Position numbers and translations under genes: made by a program. A stretch of DNA of 64,000 bases from Wukongibacter sp050859025 (lineage in GTDB: Bacteria > Bacillota > Clostridia > Peptostreptococcales > Caminicellaceae): the NCBI RefSeq assembly GCF_050859025.1, contig NZ_CP138200.1:2914001-2978000 (forward strand). The letters are read 5' to 3'. Below the pieces are notes generated by a model. That model was not told the DNA's origin. It ran no database searches and saw only the letters and a program-made list of their open reading frames with translations. Shown here one piece after another: positions 44,578-53,490 of the stretch (positions within the stretch are counted from its first letter, which is position 1; the number at the start of each line of letters is the position of its first letter).

Positions 44578-44609
44578 TCAAAATCTGGTATAATTATACT
44601 AGATTTTGA
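44578..44609. promoter_or_regulatory. 32-bp near-perfect palindrome over a TATAAT, candidate operator
   Basis: TCAAAATCTGGTATAA and TTATACTAGATTTTGA are inverted copies matching at 15 of 16 positions. TATAAT lies in the centre, so the palindrome would overlap a -10 box for the 44662 gene, a typical repressor site layout. The regulator is unknown. Confidence 0.5.
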
Positions 44610-44661
44610 GCAGTTGCTATAAAATGCTCTATTAAACTTATTATCGAGGTGCTGGTAAAAT

Positions 44662-45153
44662 ATGAAAAAAATAGTCTTTCTAACTATTATTATAATACTT
44701 ACTACATTGTTTGTGCTCTATCCCATATCAACTACAAAGCCTGGAGATATAGATGTAAAAGTTATATCTAAGACATCGGAAACCGATAATCAAGAGTATT
44801 TAACTATGAATTTGAAATGGCAGTGGAATAAAGAGCCTATGTTTAAAGGAAATGAAGATATGATTGTTATAGTCAATCCCAATATGATGATTGACGATCA
44901 TTGGAATGAGGTAAATGCTCAGTACGGTTTCCGCCACGGAGATGTTTCATTATTTTTTACAACCCATTCAGACCAGAAATATATTCGAAAATTTTTATCA
45001 ACACCCGATAAAAATGGTGAGATAACCTTGAAATTCTTTCAGAACAAAAATGAGGATGTAGTTAATGATATTAATGAATATAGGATTTACTACGTTCATA
45101 GCGGGAAGGTATCTCTTGGAGCTGAAAATTACTGGATAAAACGAATAAGATAG
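44662..45153 (+). CDS. Hypothetical membrane-anchored or exported protein
   Basis: 163 residues. One hydrophobic N-terminal segment (KKIVFLTIIIILTTLFVLY) is a signal anchor or uncleaved signal; the rest is hydrophilic and mixed alpha/beta (LTMNLKWQWNKEPMFKGNED). No domain was recognised. ATG with GAGGTGCTGG upstream. Its promoter region contains the large palindrome described at 44578-44609. Confidence 0.7.
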   Translation: MKKIVFLTIIIILTTLFVLYPISTTKPGDIDVKVISKTSETDNQEYLTMNLKWQWNKEPMFKGNEDMIVIVNPNMMIDDHWNEVNAQYGFRHGDVSLFFTTHSDQKYIRKFLSTPDKNGEITLKFFQNKNEDVVNDINEYRIYYVHSGKVSLGAENYWIKRIR

Positions 45154-45260
45154 TAATGATTTTTTATAATAATTGTTTCAAGTTTCAATGTTTATTACTA
45201 TGGGTATATAAGTTTAAAAACCTATAATAATGTAAAATAAATGAGAAACAGAATTAAGAT

Positions 45261-45350
45261 AGTGAACAAGTATTTCCTATAAATCACAACAGACCTCTGC
45301 ACATGGCAGAAGCCCTATATATAAAAAGGAACAATCCTTGTTCACTTTTT
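45261..45350 (+). other. Long imperfect hairpin, possible structured RNA or terminator
   Basis: AGTGAACAAG (45261-45270) pairs with CTTGTTCACT (45337-45346), enclosing AAT-rich arms (TATTTCCTATA/TATAAAAAGGAACA) and a central TCTGC-ACATG-GCAGA stem. TTTTT follows. It lies 108 nt after the preceding stop. It could be a terminator of unusual length or a small RNA. Confidence 0.45.
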
Positions 45351-45552
45351 AACTCTTAGAAGTTTTTAGGGGAGAAACTTAACTTAGATATATAATAACA
45401 AATGAATATGTATAAAATATGAATTAATTGTTAACAAAAAAATTAATGTATAGAGAGTTTTTAACTGTAATTTCTATATTTAGGCTTTTAGTAAATATTG
45501 TAGAAGCTATATGAATAAATTATAAAGTGAATCAAATATAGGAGGAAGAAAA

Positions 45553-45774
45553 ATGGCAGAAATAAAATATGAAATTGTTGAAACCTTAGGGGTATTATCA
45601 GAGTCGTCTAAGGGTTGGTCTAAAGAATTAAATCTCATAAGTTGGAATAATAGACAACCTAAATATGATTTACGAGACTGGGCTCCTGAGCATGCTAAGA
45701 TGGGAAAGGGTGTAACATTAACTAGGGAAGATCTAAAAAAATTGAGAGATATTCTAAATGATATGGATTTATAA
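45553..45774 (+). CDS. YdbC/PC4-family single-strand DNA-binding-like protein
   Basis: 73 residues, full length for the family. Motifs MAEIKYEIVETLGVLSE and WNNRQPKYDLRDWAPEHAKMGKG are characteristic of Lactococcus YdbC, a PC4-like ssDNA-binding protein. Cytosolic. Start ATG with AGGAGG upstream. A hypothetical gene follows after 34 nt, perhaps in the same transcript. Its biological role is unknown. Confidence 0.88.
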   Translation: MAEIKYEIVETLGVLSESSKGWSKELNLISWNNRQPKYDLRDWAPEHAKMGKGVTLTREDLKKLRDILNDMDL

Positions 45775-45808
45775 AATATAATAACTGGAATAGAAAGGGG
45801 ATTCATCT

Positions 45809-46180
45809 ATGGATATGAAGAGATATAAAGAGTTTTTGTTTGGAAAACCTGAGAAAAAAGAAGAGACATTTGAAGATAAGGTGCTAAAAGTCGCTCAACA
45901 AATGATTGATCACTTTGACAAGGCTCAGAGAGAAGAAAATGAAAAAAGAAAAGGAGAAATTATTTTTAATAACTCATGTAAAGAAAATGAAGAGAGGAAA
46001 GGCTTTATAATGAAAATCCAAGCAAATACATATGAGTTTACCTATGAAGAAGTAAAAAACAACCTATCCAAAAATCTATTGATAAAGACTAAGCCAAATG
46101 AAGAGAAAATTGAAAATACAATATTTAATCTTCTAGAAATAAAGAGAGCGAATCAGGTAATTGCCGAAGCATCAGAATAA
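45809..46180 (+). CDS. Hypothetical charged protein
   Basis: 123 residues, Lys/Glu-rich with predicted helices, including TFEDKVLKVAQQMIDHFDKAQR. No signal or membrane segment and no recognised family. The ribosome site AAAGGGGATT precedes ATG 45809. Follows ydbC-like gene by 34 nt. Confidence 0.6.
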   Translation: MDMKRYKEFLFGKPEKKEETFEDKVLKVAQQMIDHFDKAQREENEKRKGEIIFNNSCKENEERKGFIMKIQANTYEFTYEEVKNNLSKNLLIKTKPNEEKIENTIFNLLEIKRANQVIAEASE

Positions 46181-46208
46181 GGTGGATTGAGCTTACATTT
46201 ATGTTAAA

Positions 46209-46370
46209 TTAACCTTTTGTGCTAGTCCCTACAACGGGGGAGCGATGATATTTCCTTTCCCATCATGCAATGAACCTGTTTTTTCATATATTTTAAAGGA
46301 GAAAACGAATTTATTAAAATCGCGTGGGTGAAATATCATTACTCCTTAGCTATTACAAAATAATCATATA
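46209..46370. repeat. Family D-like divergent repeat, copy D4
   Basis: Starts TTAACCTTTTGTGCTAGTCCC and holds an inverted pair GGGAGCGATGATATTTCC / GTGAAATATCATTACTCC (46249-46350). Resembles the D relics at 32320-32380. Only partial similarity to D1. Confidence 0.45.
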
Positions 46371-46431
46371 GACAATTTTGAAGTTATATTTTTAAGATAC
46401 AATTTAAGTCAATACCATTTTCATCATTTTC

Positions 46432-46485
46432 TTGACATATTATGGGAGATATAGTATTCTTGAATTAGGACGGATGTACGAATTA
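46432..46485 (+). promoter_or_regulatory. Sigma-A promoter of the first TetR gene with candidate operator
   Basis: TTGACA (46432-46437), 17-nt spacer, TATTCT (46455-46460). Just downstream, ACGGATGTACGAATTA (46470-46485) recurs with one change as ACGGCTGTACGAATTA at 47165-47180, after the gene, suggesting a binding site for this or a neighbouring regulator. Confidence 0.6.
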
Positions 46486-46508
46486 TACATAGATAGGATG
46501 AAGCTTAG

Positions 46509-47075
46509 ATGGAGAATATAAAAAAAGTAAGTCAATATGAAAAGATCATAGAAGCATCACATAAATGTTTAGCTGAAAGAGGGTATGCAAATGTTTCTTT
46601 GAGAGAGATTGCAAATGAAGCAGGGGTTGCCCTTAGTCAATTACATTATTACTTTGGGAGTAAAAAAGAATTGTTTAAGGCTATAATGCAAAAAAATTCT
46701 AATGAGTATTTGCAGAATGTTGAGTATCATTTAAAAAATACAGAGAAGCCTTTAGATCGTATAAAATTTTTTCAAGAATCTGTAATAAATAATCCAGAGG
46801 CGACTCGTCTGCTATGGGATTTTACAAGCTTAGCTCTGTGGTCAGATTCCTTTAGAGATGTATTGAATGATCTCTACAGAGATTTATCAAATATAATAGA
46901 AGAATATATTTTAGATGATGATTCCGTAGTGGATAGTATTAAAGAAGCCGATCATAAGCTCTTTGCTAGAATGATTTTAGGAGCTATGCTTGGGGTTGGT
47001 ATACAGGTATTAATAGACCCTGAGGGAGAGAAATTGTTAGGTTCTCTAGACCCACTGAATACTATTTTTAAATAG
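46509..47075 (+). CDS. TetR-family transcriptional regulator (first)
   Basis: 188 residues. N-terminal HTH with YANVSLREIANEAGVALSQLHYYFGSKKELF (residues about 25-55), the TetR signature; the C-terminal helical domain has no recognised ligand pocket. ATG 46509; a weak GGATGAAG precedes it. Candidate binding motif ACGGnTGTACGAATTA lies on both sides of the gene. Probably controls itself and maybe neighbouring genes; a link to the efflux operon 1.2 kb downstream is unproven. Confidence 0.92.
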   Translation: MENIKKVSQYEKIIEASHKCLAERGYANVSLREIANEAGVALSQLHYYFGSKKELFKAIMQKNSNEYLQNVEYHLKNTEKPLDRIKFFQESVINNPEATRLLWDFTSLALWSDSFRDVLNDLYRDLSNIIEEYILDDDSVVDSIKEADHKLFARMILGAMLGVGIQVLIDPEGEKLLGSLDPLNTIFK

Positions 47076-47164
47076 AAAGGATAATTATTTAAAAATAAAA
47101 GCAATTACTTTATAATAGAAGTTTTTATGGAATATAGAATGTTTAAGCTTATGAAAAAAATAGA

Positions 47165-47230
47165 ACGGCTGTACGAATTAATAGTAGAGAAATTTTATAT
47201 TTTAGAATTAATCAAACGAACGTCCGAATT
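47165..47230. promoter_or_regulatory. Second and third copies of the TetR-site-like motif
   Basis: ACGGCTGTACGAATTA (47165-47180) repeats the motif of 46470-46485, and ACGTCCGAATT (47220-47230) is a weaker relative. They lie in the intergenic region between the two TetR genes. Confidence 0.4.
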
Positions 47231-47353
47231 GTAGCCGAGGAGAAAATTTATGAACTGATATTTGGTTTATGAGTATAAAACACTAATATGTTATTACGTA
47301 GAAATGAAAGATATTTTAACTTTAAAATTGTTTATACTTAATCACCCTCAAAA

Positions 47354-47455
47354 TATAGAGATTCAGGTAAACTATTGATTTTTACAGATTTAATACTTCA
47401 AGATATTGAAGTATTTAGATATGTATAAATTGAGATTTATTTGGAATTCTCTATA
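47354..47455. repeat. Family A palindromic repeat, copy A4
   Basis: TATAGAGATTCAGGTAAACT...TTTAATACTTC at the left mirrors GAAGTATTTAGATATG...TTTGGAATTCTCTATA at the right, an extended hairpin of about 102 bp. It sits 50 nt before the second TetR gene. Confidence 0.72.
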
Positions 47456-47502
47456 ATAAACAGTTTATACATATTGAGGCTATTATTAGAGGTGATATAA
47501 GC

Positions 47503-48090
47503 ATGGCAAGAATTACAGACCCAACAAAACTAGAAAAAATAAAAAGAGCCACTATGGATTTAGTAGTGAAATATGGATATAGAGGCACTTCCATTGGAGC
47601 TATTGCTAAAAAAGCAGGAGTTTCTATTGGTTATTTATATAGACATTACAGCGGTAAAAGTGATCTGATACAGGACTTAATTGATAATAATTTTAAAGCA
47701 TTTGAACGACTAGTATTTCAAACGCAGAACGAGACAGGTACTATTAATGAGAGTATTTATAATATTATAAAAATGTTGTTTGATGTAGCAATCAAATATC
47801 CGAGTCAGGCTAAGTTTCTATGTACCCTCATTTTCGATCAAAACCTTGAGCTTAAAAAGAAAAGAGATAATGAACAAAAAATAAAGAAGTTTGTGAATAA
47901 TGTTTTAGAAGTAGGAGTCGAAAATGGTGAAATAAATCCTAAAACTACTTTGCAAGAAATAGTATTAGTTATATTTTCAATTACATTTAATTATATATTA
48001 ATAAACTTAAACGTTAGCCAGCAGGAGGAAAAGTTTGGAGAGAAGCAGGCTAGAAGAGTAACTGAAATTTGTTTAAATGCTTTGAAATAG
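47503..48090 (+). CDS. TetR-family regulator (second), likely controlling the efflux pair
   Basis: 195 residues. HTH region GYRGTSIGAIAKKAGVSIGYLYRHYSGKSDLI is a clear TetR recognition module; the rest is a helical ligand domain. It is immediately upstream of an RND-type efflux operon, the usual layout for a local repressor. The palindrome TAAATGAACA-AG-TGTTCATTTA (48170-48191), 80 nt after its stop, is a probable operator controlling the efflux genes. Start ATG after GAGGTGATATAAGC. Confidence 0.93.
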   Translation: MARITDPTKLEKIKRATMDLVVKYGYRGTSIGAIAKKAGVSIGYLYRHYSGKSDLIQDLIDNNFKAFERLVFQTQNETGTINESIYNIIKMLFDVAIKYPSQAKFLCTLIFDQNLELKKKRDNEQKIKKFVNNVLEVGVENGEINPKTTLQEIVLVIFSITFNYILINLNVSQQEEKFGEKQARRVTEICLNALK

Positions 48091-48169
48091 AAATCAAAAG
48101 ACATTTGAGAGTATAGTTTTACTCAAATTTTAATTTAAGATATAAAATCAAATAAAAATTTTTTAGATA

Positions 48170-48225
48170 TAAATGAACAAGTGTTCATTTATTTTAAGGG
48201 AATTATGTGAATGAAAATTCATTCA
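48170..48225. promoter_or_regulatory. Palindromic operator pair upstream of the efflux operon
   Basis: Perfect 22-bp palindrome TAAATGAACAAGTGTTCATT (to 48191) and a second near-palindrome TGAATGAAAATTCATTCA (48208-48225). Both precede the membrane-fusion gene and would suit the second TetR protein. Confidence 0.65.
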
Positions 48226-48278
48226 TTAAATTAAGAAAATTCTGAAAATAATTAGAGGGTGTGGAAGGAGAGATTATT

Positions 48279-49364
48279 ATGAAAAGATTTTTGCTAGTGC
48301 TACTAATTATGACTATGATATGTACACTAGTGGCTTGTTCAAGAGCCGAAGAGGTTACTGTGGAAGAGAGCGCAAGGGCAATTAAGGTTATGGAAATAAG
48401 TGAAAGTGAAAACCCTGTACTACTTAGCTATATAGGAACAGTCGATTCAAAGGATATTGTTAAATATAGCTTTAAATCAACAGGTAAACTAGGGAGAGTT
48501 TTTGTAGAAAAGGGAGATAAAGTTAAAAGGGGAGACAAATTAGCTCAACTGGATATGCAGGACTTAAAATTTCAATTATCTGCTGCCAAATCAACCTTGG
48601 ATGCTGCACAGCTAAATATTAAAAAGGCTAGAGATTCACTTTCCTATGATAATGATCTGCTTACAAAAATGAATAACCTATATAAGGAAGGAAGTATTTC
48701 TCAGGATCAATACGACCAAGTAAAGCTAAAGTATGATATTTCAAATACAACCTATAATCAGGCAAAAACTAAATATGAAACTGCAAAAACAGACTATGAA
48801 TTTAAGTTGAGCCTAATCAATGATGCGACTATATATGCCACTCAGGATGGAAGTATAGTAGATACTCTCTATGAAGAAGGAGAGCTGGTTCCACAGGGTT
48901 ATCCTTCTGTGATAGTAAGAAGCGAGGTACAGATAGTTAATGTAGGTATTGCACAAAAAGACCTTAAGGATATAAAGATAGGTACGGAAGCTATTGTAGA
49001 TATTGAGGAAGAAAGGGCTATAGGTAAAGTTACTAATATATCTGAGGCACCGGACGAAGTTACTAGAACATACAACGCTGAAGTAACTGTAGAGGATAAA
49101 AGTTTTAGATTAGGATCTATATCTAAGGTAAGCTTCAATATTGGAGTGGAAAGTGGTGTTTGGATTCCTATATCGACAATTATGGCAAACGGAGAGGACT
49201 ATGTATACATTGCTAAGGAGGGCAGAGTCTTTAAAAGAATAATAGAATTAGGAGAAATTTATGAAGATTCAGTTATGATTGAGGGGATAGATCCAGGAGA
49301 GTTGCTTGTTGTAAGTGGCATGAAGAATTTAGTTGATGGCTCCAAGATAAATATTGAAAAATAG
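48279..49364 (+). CDS. RND efflux membrane-fusion lipoprotein (HlyD/AcrA family)
   Basis: 361 residues. Lipobox LVAC with Cys20. N- and C-terminal lipoyl/biotinyl halves (YIGTVDSKDIVKYSFKSTGKLGRVFVEKGDKVKRGD and DATIYATQDGSIVD...EEGELVPQG), a coiled-coil hairpin (residues about 95-170, AAKSTLDAAQLNIKKARDSL) and a beta-barrel domain. Serves as adaptor for the RND pump encoded 14 nt downstream. ATG 48279 follows GGAAGGAGAG; the in-frame GTG 48261 is disfavoured. Confidence 0.92.
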   Translation: MKRFLLVLLIMTMICTLVACSRAEEVTVEESARAIKVMEISESENPVLLSYIGTVDSKDIVKYSFKSTGKLGRVFVEKGDKVKRGDKLAQLDMQDLKFQLSAAKSTLDAAQLNIKKARDSLSYDNDLLTKMNNLYKEGSISQDQYDQVKLKYDISNTTYNQAKTKYETAKTDYEFKLSLINDATIYATQDGSIVDTLYEEGELVPQGYPSVIVRSEVQIVNVGIAQKDLKDIKIGTEAIVDIEEERAIGKVTNISEAPDEVTRTYNAEVTVEDKSFRLGSISKVSFNIGVESGVWIPISTIMANGEDYVYIAKEGRVFKRIIELGEIYEDSVMIEGIDPGELLVVSGMKNLVDGSKINIEK

Positions 49365-49378
49365 AGGGGGGTATTTGA

Positions 49379-52300
49379 ATGAATAGCTTGATAAAGATAT
49401 TAATTCAAAAAAGAAGGGTTACTATTTTTCTAGCAGCAATAATTGCCTTTCTAGGTGCTTATGCCTATTATATATTGCCAAGGCAAGAAAATCCAGATGT
49501 ATCAGCTCCAGTGGCAATGATCGTCACTCCCTATCCTGGGGCCTCTGCCAAAGACATGAACGATCTAGTATCTAAGAAAATTGAGGATGAACTATACGAG
49601 TTGGAAGGATATGATTATTCATTTGCAATCTCTAAGGAAAGTACATCTATTGTATTTGTCCTATTTGAAAATGGAACCGATGCAGATAAGGCTATGCAGG
49701 ATGTAAGAAATGCTGTTTCAGACGCAAAAAGTGAGCTTCCAAGTGGAGCAATGGATAGTGAAATTGATACTGATTTAGTTGAGACAGCTGGAATCGTAAT
49801 AAGTTTATCAGGAGAAAAATACAGCTACGAACAATTAGCCTCCTTTGGAGATCAGTTTAAGGATAAACTTTCCGATATTGATGGAATATCTAGATTTGAT
49901 ATTGAAGGAGAGCTTGACAAGGAAGTAAAGGTAGAGGTTGATATACCTAGACTAAACCAATTGGGGATATCACTGCAGGATCTTTACGAAATACTTACAG
50001 CTCAAAATATTGAAATACCTTCAGGTGATATAGAGACCCAAAATGGAAAAGTTAAGGTCAAAACTCCAGGTATATACTCATCTATTGATGATATAAGGAA
50101 TACTATAATAGGGGTTTCTCCCGAAACTGGAGTAGTTACTAGACTTTCAGATGTTGCGGATGTATATATGGGACTTGAAGAAGGTGTAGAAAAATATAAA
50201 CAAAATGGTAAGAATGCCGTTCTATTGACGGGATATTTTCAGAAAAGTAAAAACGTAGTTATTGTAGGTAAGGATGTTAGAAAAGCCCTCGATGAGGTTA
50301 AGGCAACACTTCCAACAGATTTAATTGTTGAAGAGGTTATTTATCAGCCCGATGATGTAAGTAAATCGGTAAATGATTTTATGAAAAATCTTATTGAAGG
50401 AGTTATTTTTGTAATAATAGTAGTATTTTTAGGTATGGGAATAAGAAATGCAATAGTAGTTTCCACAGCAATACCTCTTTCGATTCTTATGACCTTTGGT
50501 GTAATGTATTTGATAGGGATATACATACACCAGATATCCTTAACTGCTCTAATAGTAGCTTTGGGAGTTTTAGTTGATAATGCAATAGTTATAAGTGATA
50601 CCATACAGGTTAGAATAGATAATGGGGAAGGAAAGCTTCAAGCTGCTTTTAAGGGAACAAGTATGTCGGCTGTTCCAATATTCACAGCTACACTTACCAC
50701 AGTTGCAGCTTTTTCACCCCTTCTAGGAATTCCAGGAGCAGGAGGAGAATTTTTAGAGGCTGTACCACAGGTACTTATTATATCCATAGTCGCAGCATAT
50801 ATAGTATCTATGTTTATTACACCTGCGATGGCAGCAGTATCCTTCAAGAAAAGCATGAAAAAGAAGGAGAAGGAAGGCATTCTAAGACGATTCTTTAGAA
50901 ATACCCTAAAGTTAGGGCTAAAAAGAAAACTAGCTACTACTATAGGTATATTTATAGTACTTGTATTGGTTATGCAGATTGTTATGCCTCTTCTATCGGC
51001 GGAATTCTTTCCATTTGCCGATAAGGATTTATTCTATATAGATATAGAAACAGAGGTTGCAGGTGATATGGATGCTACTGAAAGACTTTCCGATGAAATA
51101 GTAGATCTCCTATCAAAAGAACCTGAGATAAAAAGCTATACTGTTGCAGTAGGAAATGGTGTTCCTAAGTTCTATGTTACAATGCTGCCATCCACGCCAT
51201 CACAGGACTATGCACAGATGGTAATAAAATTTGATTTAGGAGATGAGAAGGAAAGACGATTTAGAAATAGAGATGAATTAGCAGAGCATATTCAAAGGCT
51301 ATTGGATGAGAATATTTCTGGTGGTAAATGTACTGTAAACCAGCTTCAATTGGCAAAACCAGGTGCAAAGGTAGTAATAAGGGTTTCAGGAGAAAATACT
51401 GACCGATTGATTGAGGTATCAGAAGAATTTAAGGATGCACTTAAGGAAATTCCAGGTACTACAAATGTGAGGCATGATATGAAGGATAGAACATACCAAT
51501 ATGAAGTAAATGTAGATGAAGATAAGGCTATGAATTTAGGAATAACTAAGTATGATATACAAAGACAGATTAATATAGCATTATATGGTTCGAAGCCTTC
51601 TGTATATAGAAGGAATGGTAATGAATATAGCATACTTGTCCAGAGTAATATAAACAGTATAAAAGAGCTTGAAAATCTTGAAATAAAGTCATCTATGACA
51701 GGTAATAAGATACCACTGAAGCAGTTTGCTGCTATAGGATTTGGCTCAAAGATTGATTCAATAAGCAGATATAATAGAAAACAGACAATAACAGTAGAGG
51801 CAGATACGCTTCCAATTGGAGATCCAGTATTTATTGAGAATGAGCTTGAAAATAAATACCTGCCAAATATAGATACATTTGGTGTAAAGGTTGATTTTGA
51901 TGGTGAAAGAGAAATGATTATAGAAAACTTTGGAATTGTGGCAATACTAGCTATGTTAGCGATATTTATTATTTACGTAATACTAGTGGTACAGTTTAAT
52001 TCATTTATTCAGCCAGTTGTTATATCAATCACTATACCTTTGTCATTAATTGGCTCTATTTTAGGATTGTATCTATTTAAACAGCCATTGTCCTTTACAG
52101 CCTTTTTAGGGATTATAGCCTTAATAGGTCTGGTAGTTAAAAATGGTATACTTCTTATAGAATATATAAATGATGCAAGAAAACAGGGATATGGGATAGA
52201 TGAGGCCTGTATTGATGCAGTAGGAAAGAGGTTTAACGCTATAATCCTTAGTGCAGGGACTACGATCATGGGGCTTTTCCCTCTAGCGATATCGGGAAGC

Positions 52301-52465
52301 AGTCTGTTTTCTCCTATGGCAGTTTCATTAATGTCAGGTCTTTTTGTATCTACATTCTTGACTATGGTCGTTATACCTGTTATATACAGCTTGATTGAAA
52401 CATTTATTGAAAACTTTAAGAAAAAAAGAAAAAGTAAGAAGGGAAAATCAATATTAGAAGCATAG
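49379..52465 (+). CDS. RND-family efflux transporter (AcrB/HAE-type)
   Basis: 1028 residues, the full-length RND size. Large extracytoplasmic loops after TM1 and TM7; TM4 has the LVDNAIVISD motif with the proton-relay Asp-Asn pair. Repeats of the TM1 IPR-rich start (ILPRQENPDVSAP) are as in the HAE1/MdtB group. Exports hydrophobic compounds with the fusion protein encoded upstream; in Gram-positives such pumps lack an outer channel. Substrates unknown. Start ATG 49379 after GGGGGGTATTTGA. Likely repressed by the second TetR. Confidence 0.94.
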   Translation: MNSLIKILIQKRRVTIFLAAIIAFLGAYAYYILPRQENPDVSAPVAMIVTPYPGASAKDMNDLVSKKIEDELYELEGYDYSFAISKESTSIVFVLFENGTDADKAMQDVRNAVSDAKSELPSGAMDSEIDTDLVETAGIVISLSGEKYSYEQLASFGDQFKDKLSDIDGISRFDIEGELDKEVKVEVDIPRLNQLGISLQDLYEILTAQNIEIPSGDIETQNGKVKVKTPGIYSSIDDIRNTIIGVSPETGVVTRLSDVADVYMGLEEGVEKYKQNGKNAVLLTGYFQKSKNVVIVGKDVRKALDEVKATLPTDLIVEEVIYQPDDVSKSVNDFMKNLIEGVIFVIIVVFLGMGIRNAIVVSTAIPLSILMTFGVMYLIGIYIHQISLTALIVALGVLVDNAIVISDTIQVRIDNGEGKLQAAFKGTSMSAVPIFTATLTTVAAFSPLLGIPGAGGEFLEAVPQVLIISIVAAYIVSMFITPAMAAVSFKKSMKKKEKEGILRRFFRNTLKLGLKRKLATTIGIFIVLVLVMQIVMPLLSAEFFPFADKDLFYIDIETEVAGDMDATERLSDEIVDLLSKEPEIKSYTVAVGNGVPKFYVTMLPSTPSQDYAQMVIKFDLGDEKERRFRNRDELAEHIQRLLDENISGGKCTVNQLQLAKPGAKVVIRVSGENTDRLIEVSEEFKDALKEIPGTTNVRHDMKDRTYQYEVNVDEDKAMNLGITKYDIQRQINIALYGSKPSVYRRNGNEYSILVQSNINSIKELENLEIKSSMTGNKIPLKQFAAIGFGSKIDSISRYNRKQTITVEADTLPIGDPVFIENELENKYLPNIDTFGVKVDFDGEREMIIENFGIVAILAMLAIFIIYVILVVQFNSFIQPVVISITIPLSLIGSILGLYLFKQPLSFTAFLGIIALIGLVVKNGILLIEYINDARKQGYGIDEACIDAVGKRFNAIILSAGTTIMGLFPLAISGSSLFSPMAVSLMSGLFVSTFLTMVVIPVIYSLIETFIENFKKKRKSKKGKSILEA

Positions 52466-52498
52466 GAAAAAAAGGATAAGGATCACAATAAAAATTAT

Positions 52499-52536
52499 AG
52501 GCATAGAGCCAATAGAGCTTCTATGCCTTACTTGTT
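52499..52536 (+). terminator. Terminator of the efflux operon
   Basis: AGGCATAGA/TCTATGCCT stem with a 12-nt middle, then TACTTGTTTT. Confidence 0.75.
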
Positions 52537-52656
52537 TTGCAAATATATGTTATAAATTTTATGTTAGAAAAAATCTTTACTGGGTATCATATTTATGAAA
52601 TAAAAATTTGGAAATTAAAGTTTAATATAGAATTATAAAAATAAGGAGGAAACAAT

Positions 52657-53169
52657 ATGAGAAAGGATGCAGTAAAATTTGGTGGTAACCCTGTAACTTT
52701 AAGAGGAAATGAAATAAAGGTTGGAGATAAGGCTGAAAATTTCAAGGCGGTAAAGCAAGATTTATCAGTATTTGATTTCTATAAGGACACAGAGAATAAA
52801 ATAAAGGTTATAAGTATTGCCCCTTCAATAGATACTCCAGTTTGTTCGATTCAAACTTCATATTTCAATGAAGAGGCTACTAAGCTAAGTGATGATGTAG
52901 AAATTGTGACTATAACAGTTGATTTACCATTTGCTCAAAAAAGATTCTGTGGAGCTAAGGGTATAGAAAACATACAAGTAGTTTCAGATCATAAGGATCT
53001 AGACTTTGGAGAAAAATATGGATTTGTAATTGATGAATTTAGATTATTATCTAGAGGAATTGTCATTGTTGATAAGGATAATACAGTGAAATATGTTGAA
53101 TATGTAGAAGAAGTTACAAATGAACCTGATTATGAAAAGGCATTAGAAGAAGTTAATAAATTAGTATAG
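52657..53169 (+). CDS. tpx: Thiol peroxidase (Tpx, peroxiredoxin family)
   Basis: 170 residues. Peroxidatic Cys63 in IDTPVCSIQTS and resolving Cys98 in AQKRFCGAKG, the atypical 2-Cys Tpx signature (PxxDTxVC). N-terminus KFGGNPVTLRGNEIKVGDKA is typical. Reduces peroxides using thioredoxin. AAGGAGGAAAC precedes the ATG. Stands alone with its own terminator at 53181. Confidence 0.95.
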   Translation: MRKDAVKFGGNPVTLRGNEIKVGDKAENFKAVKQDLSVFDFYKDTENKIKVISIAPSIDTPVCSIQTSYFNEEATKLSDDVEIVTITVDLPFAQKRFCGAKGIENIQVVSDHKDLDFGEKYGFVIDEFRLLSRGIVIVDKDNTVKYVEYVEEVTNEPDYEKALEEVNKLV

Positions 53170-53180
53170 TTTTTAATGGA

Positions 53181-53213
53181 GCCAGCTTATTTCTAAATAA
53201 GTTGGCCTTTTTA
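53181..53213 (+). terminator. Terminator of tpx
   Basis: GCCAGCTTATTT/AAATAAGTTGGC stem, then CTTTTT. Confidence 0.87.
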
Positions 53214-53249
53214 GTGTAATAAACTATAAGTAATACAGGGGAGAGTAGT

Positions 53250-53366
53250 ATTTTTGTAAAAAATAATGAGGGAAAGAAATTTGATATAAGTAGTAAGATT
53301 TTAGGATACGGTGAATTTTTTGCTATAGAAGGAATTAAAGGCTTTTTCTATTTTGAGGATGATTAA
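53250..53366 (+). CDS. Possible small protein (about 38 residues) with a non-AUG start
   Basis: AGGGGAG precedes a frame with no ATG/GTG/TTG start; reading from ATT 53250 gives IFVKNNEGKKFDISSKILGY... to TAA 53364. The composition is protein-like, but the lack of a canonical start makes a remnant equally likely. Confidence 0.3.
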   Translation: MFVKNNEGKKFDISSKILGYGEFFAIEGIKGFFYFEDD

Positions 53367-53490
53367 GGAGAAATGTGGGAAAATATTTTGGATGCTAATT
53401 AAAGTACTTAAGTAGTGTATATGGATGAATTAGTATGAGATTATAGACTACATCAACAGTCTAAATCGAATTGGTTAGGAGAAGATAAAA

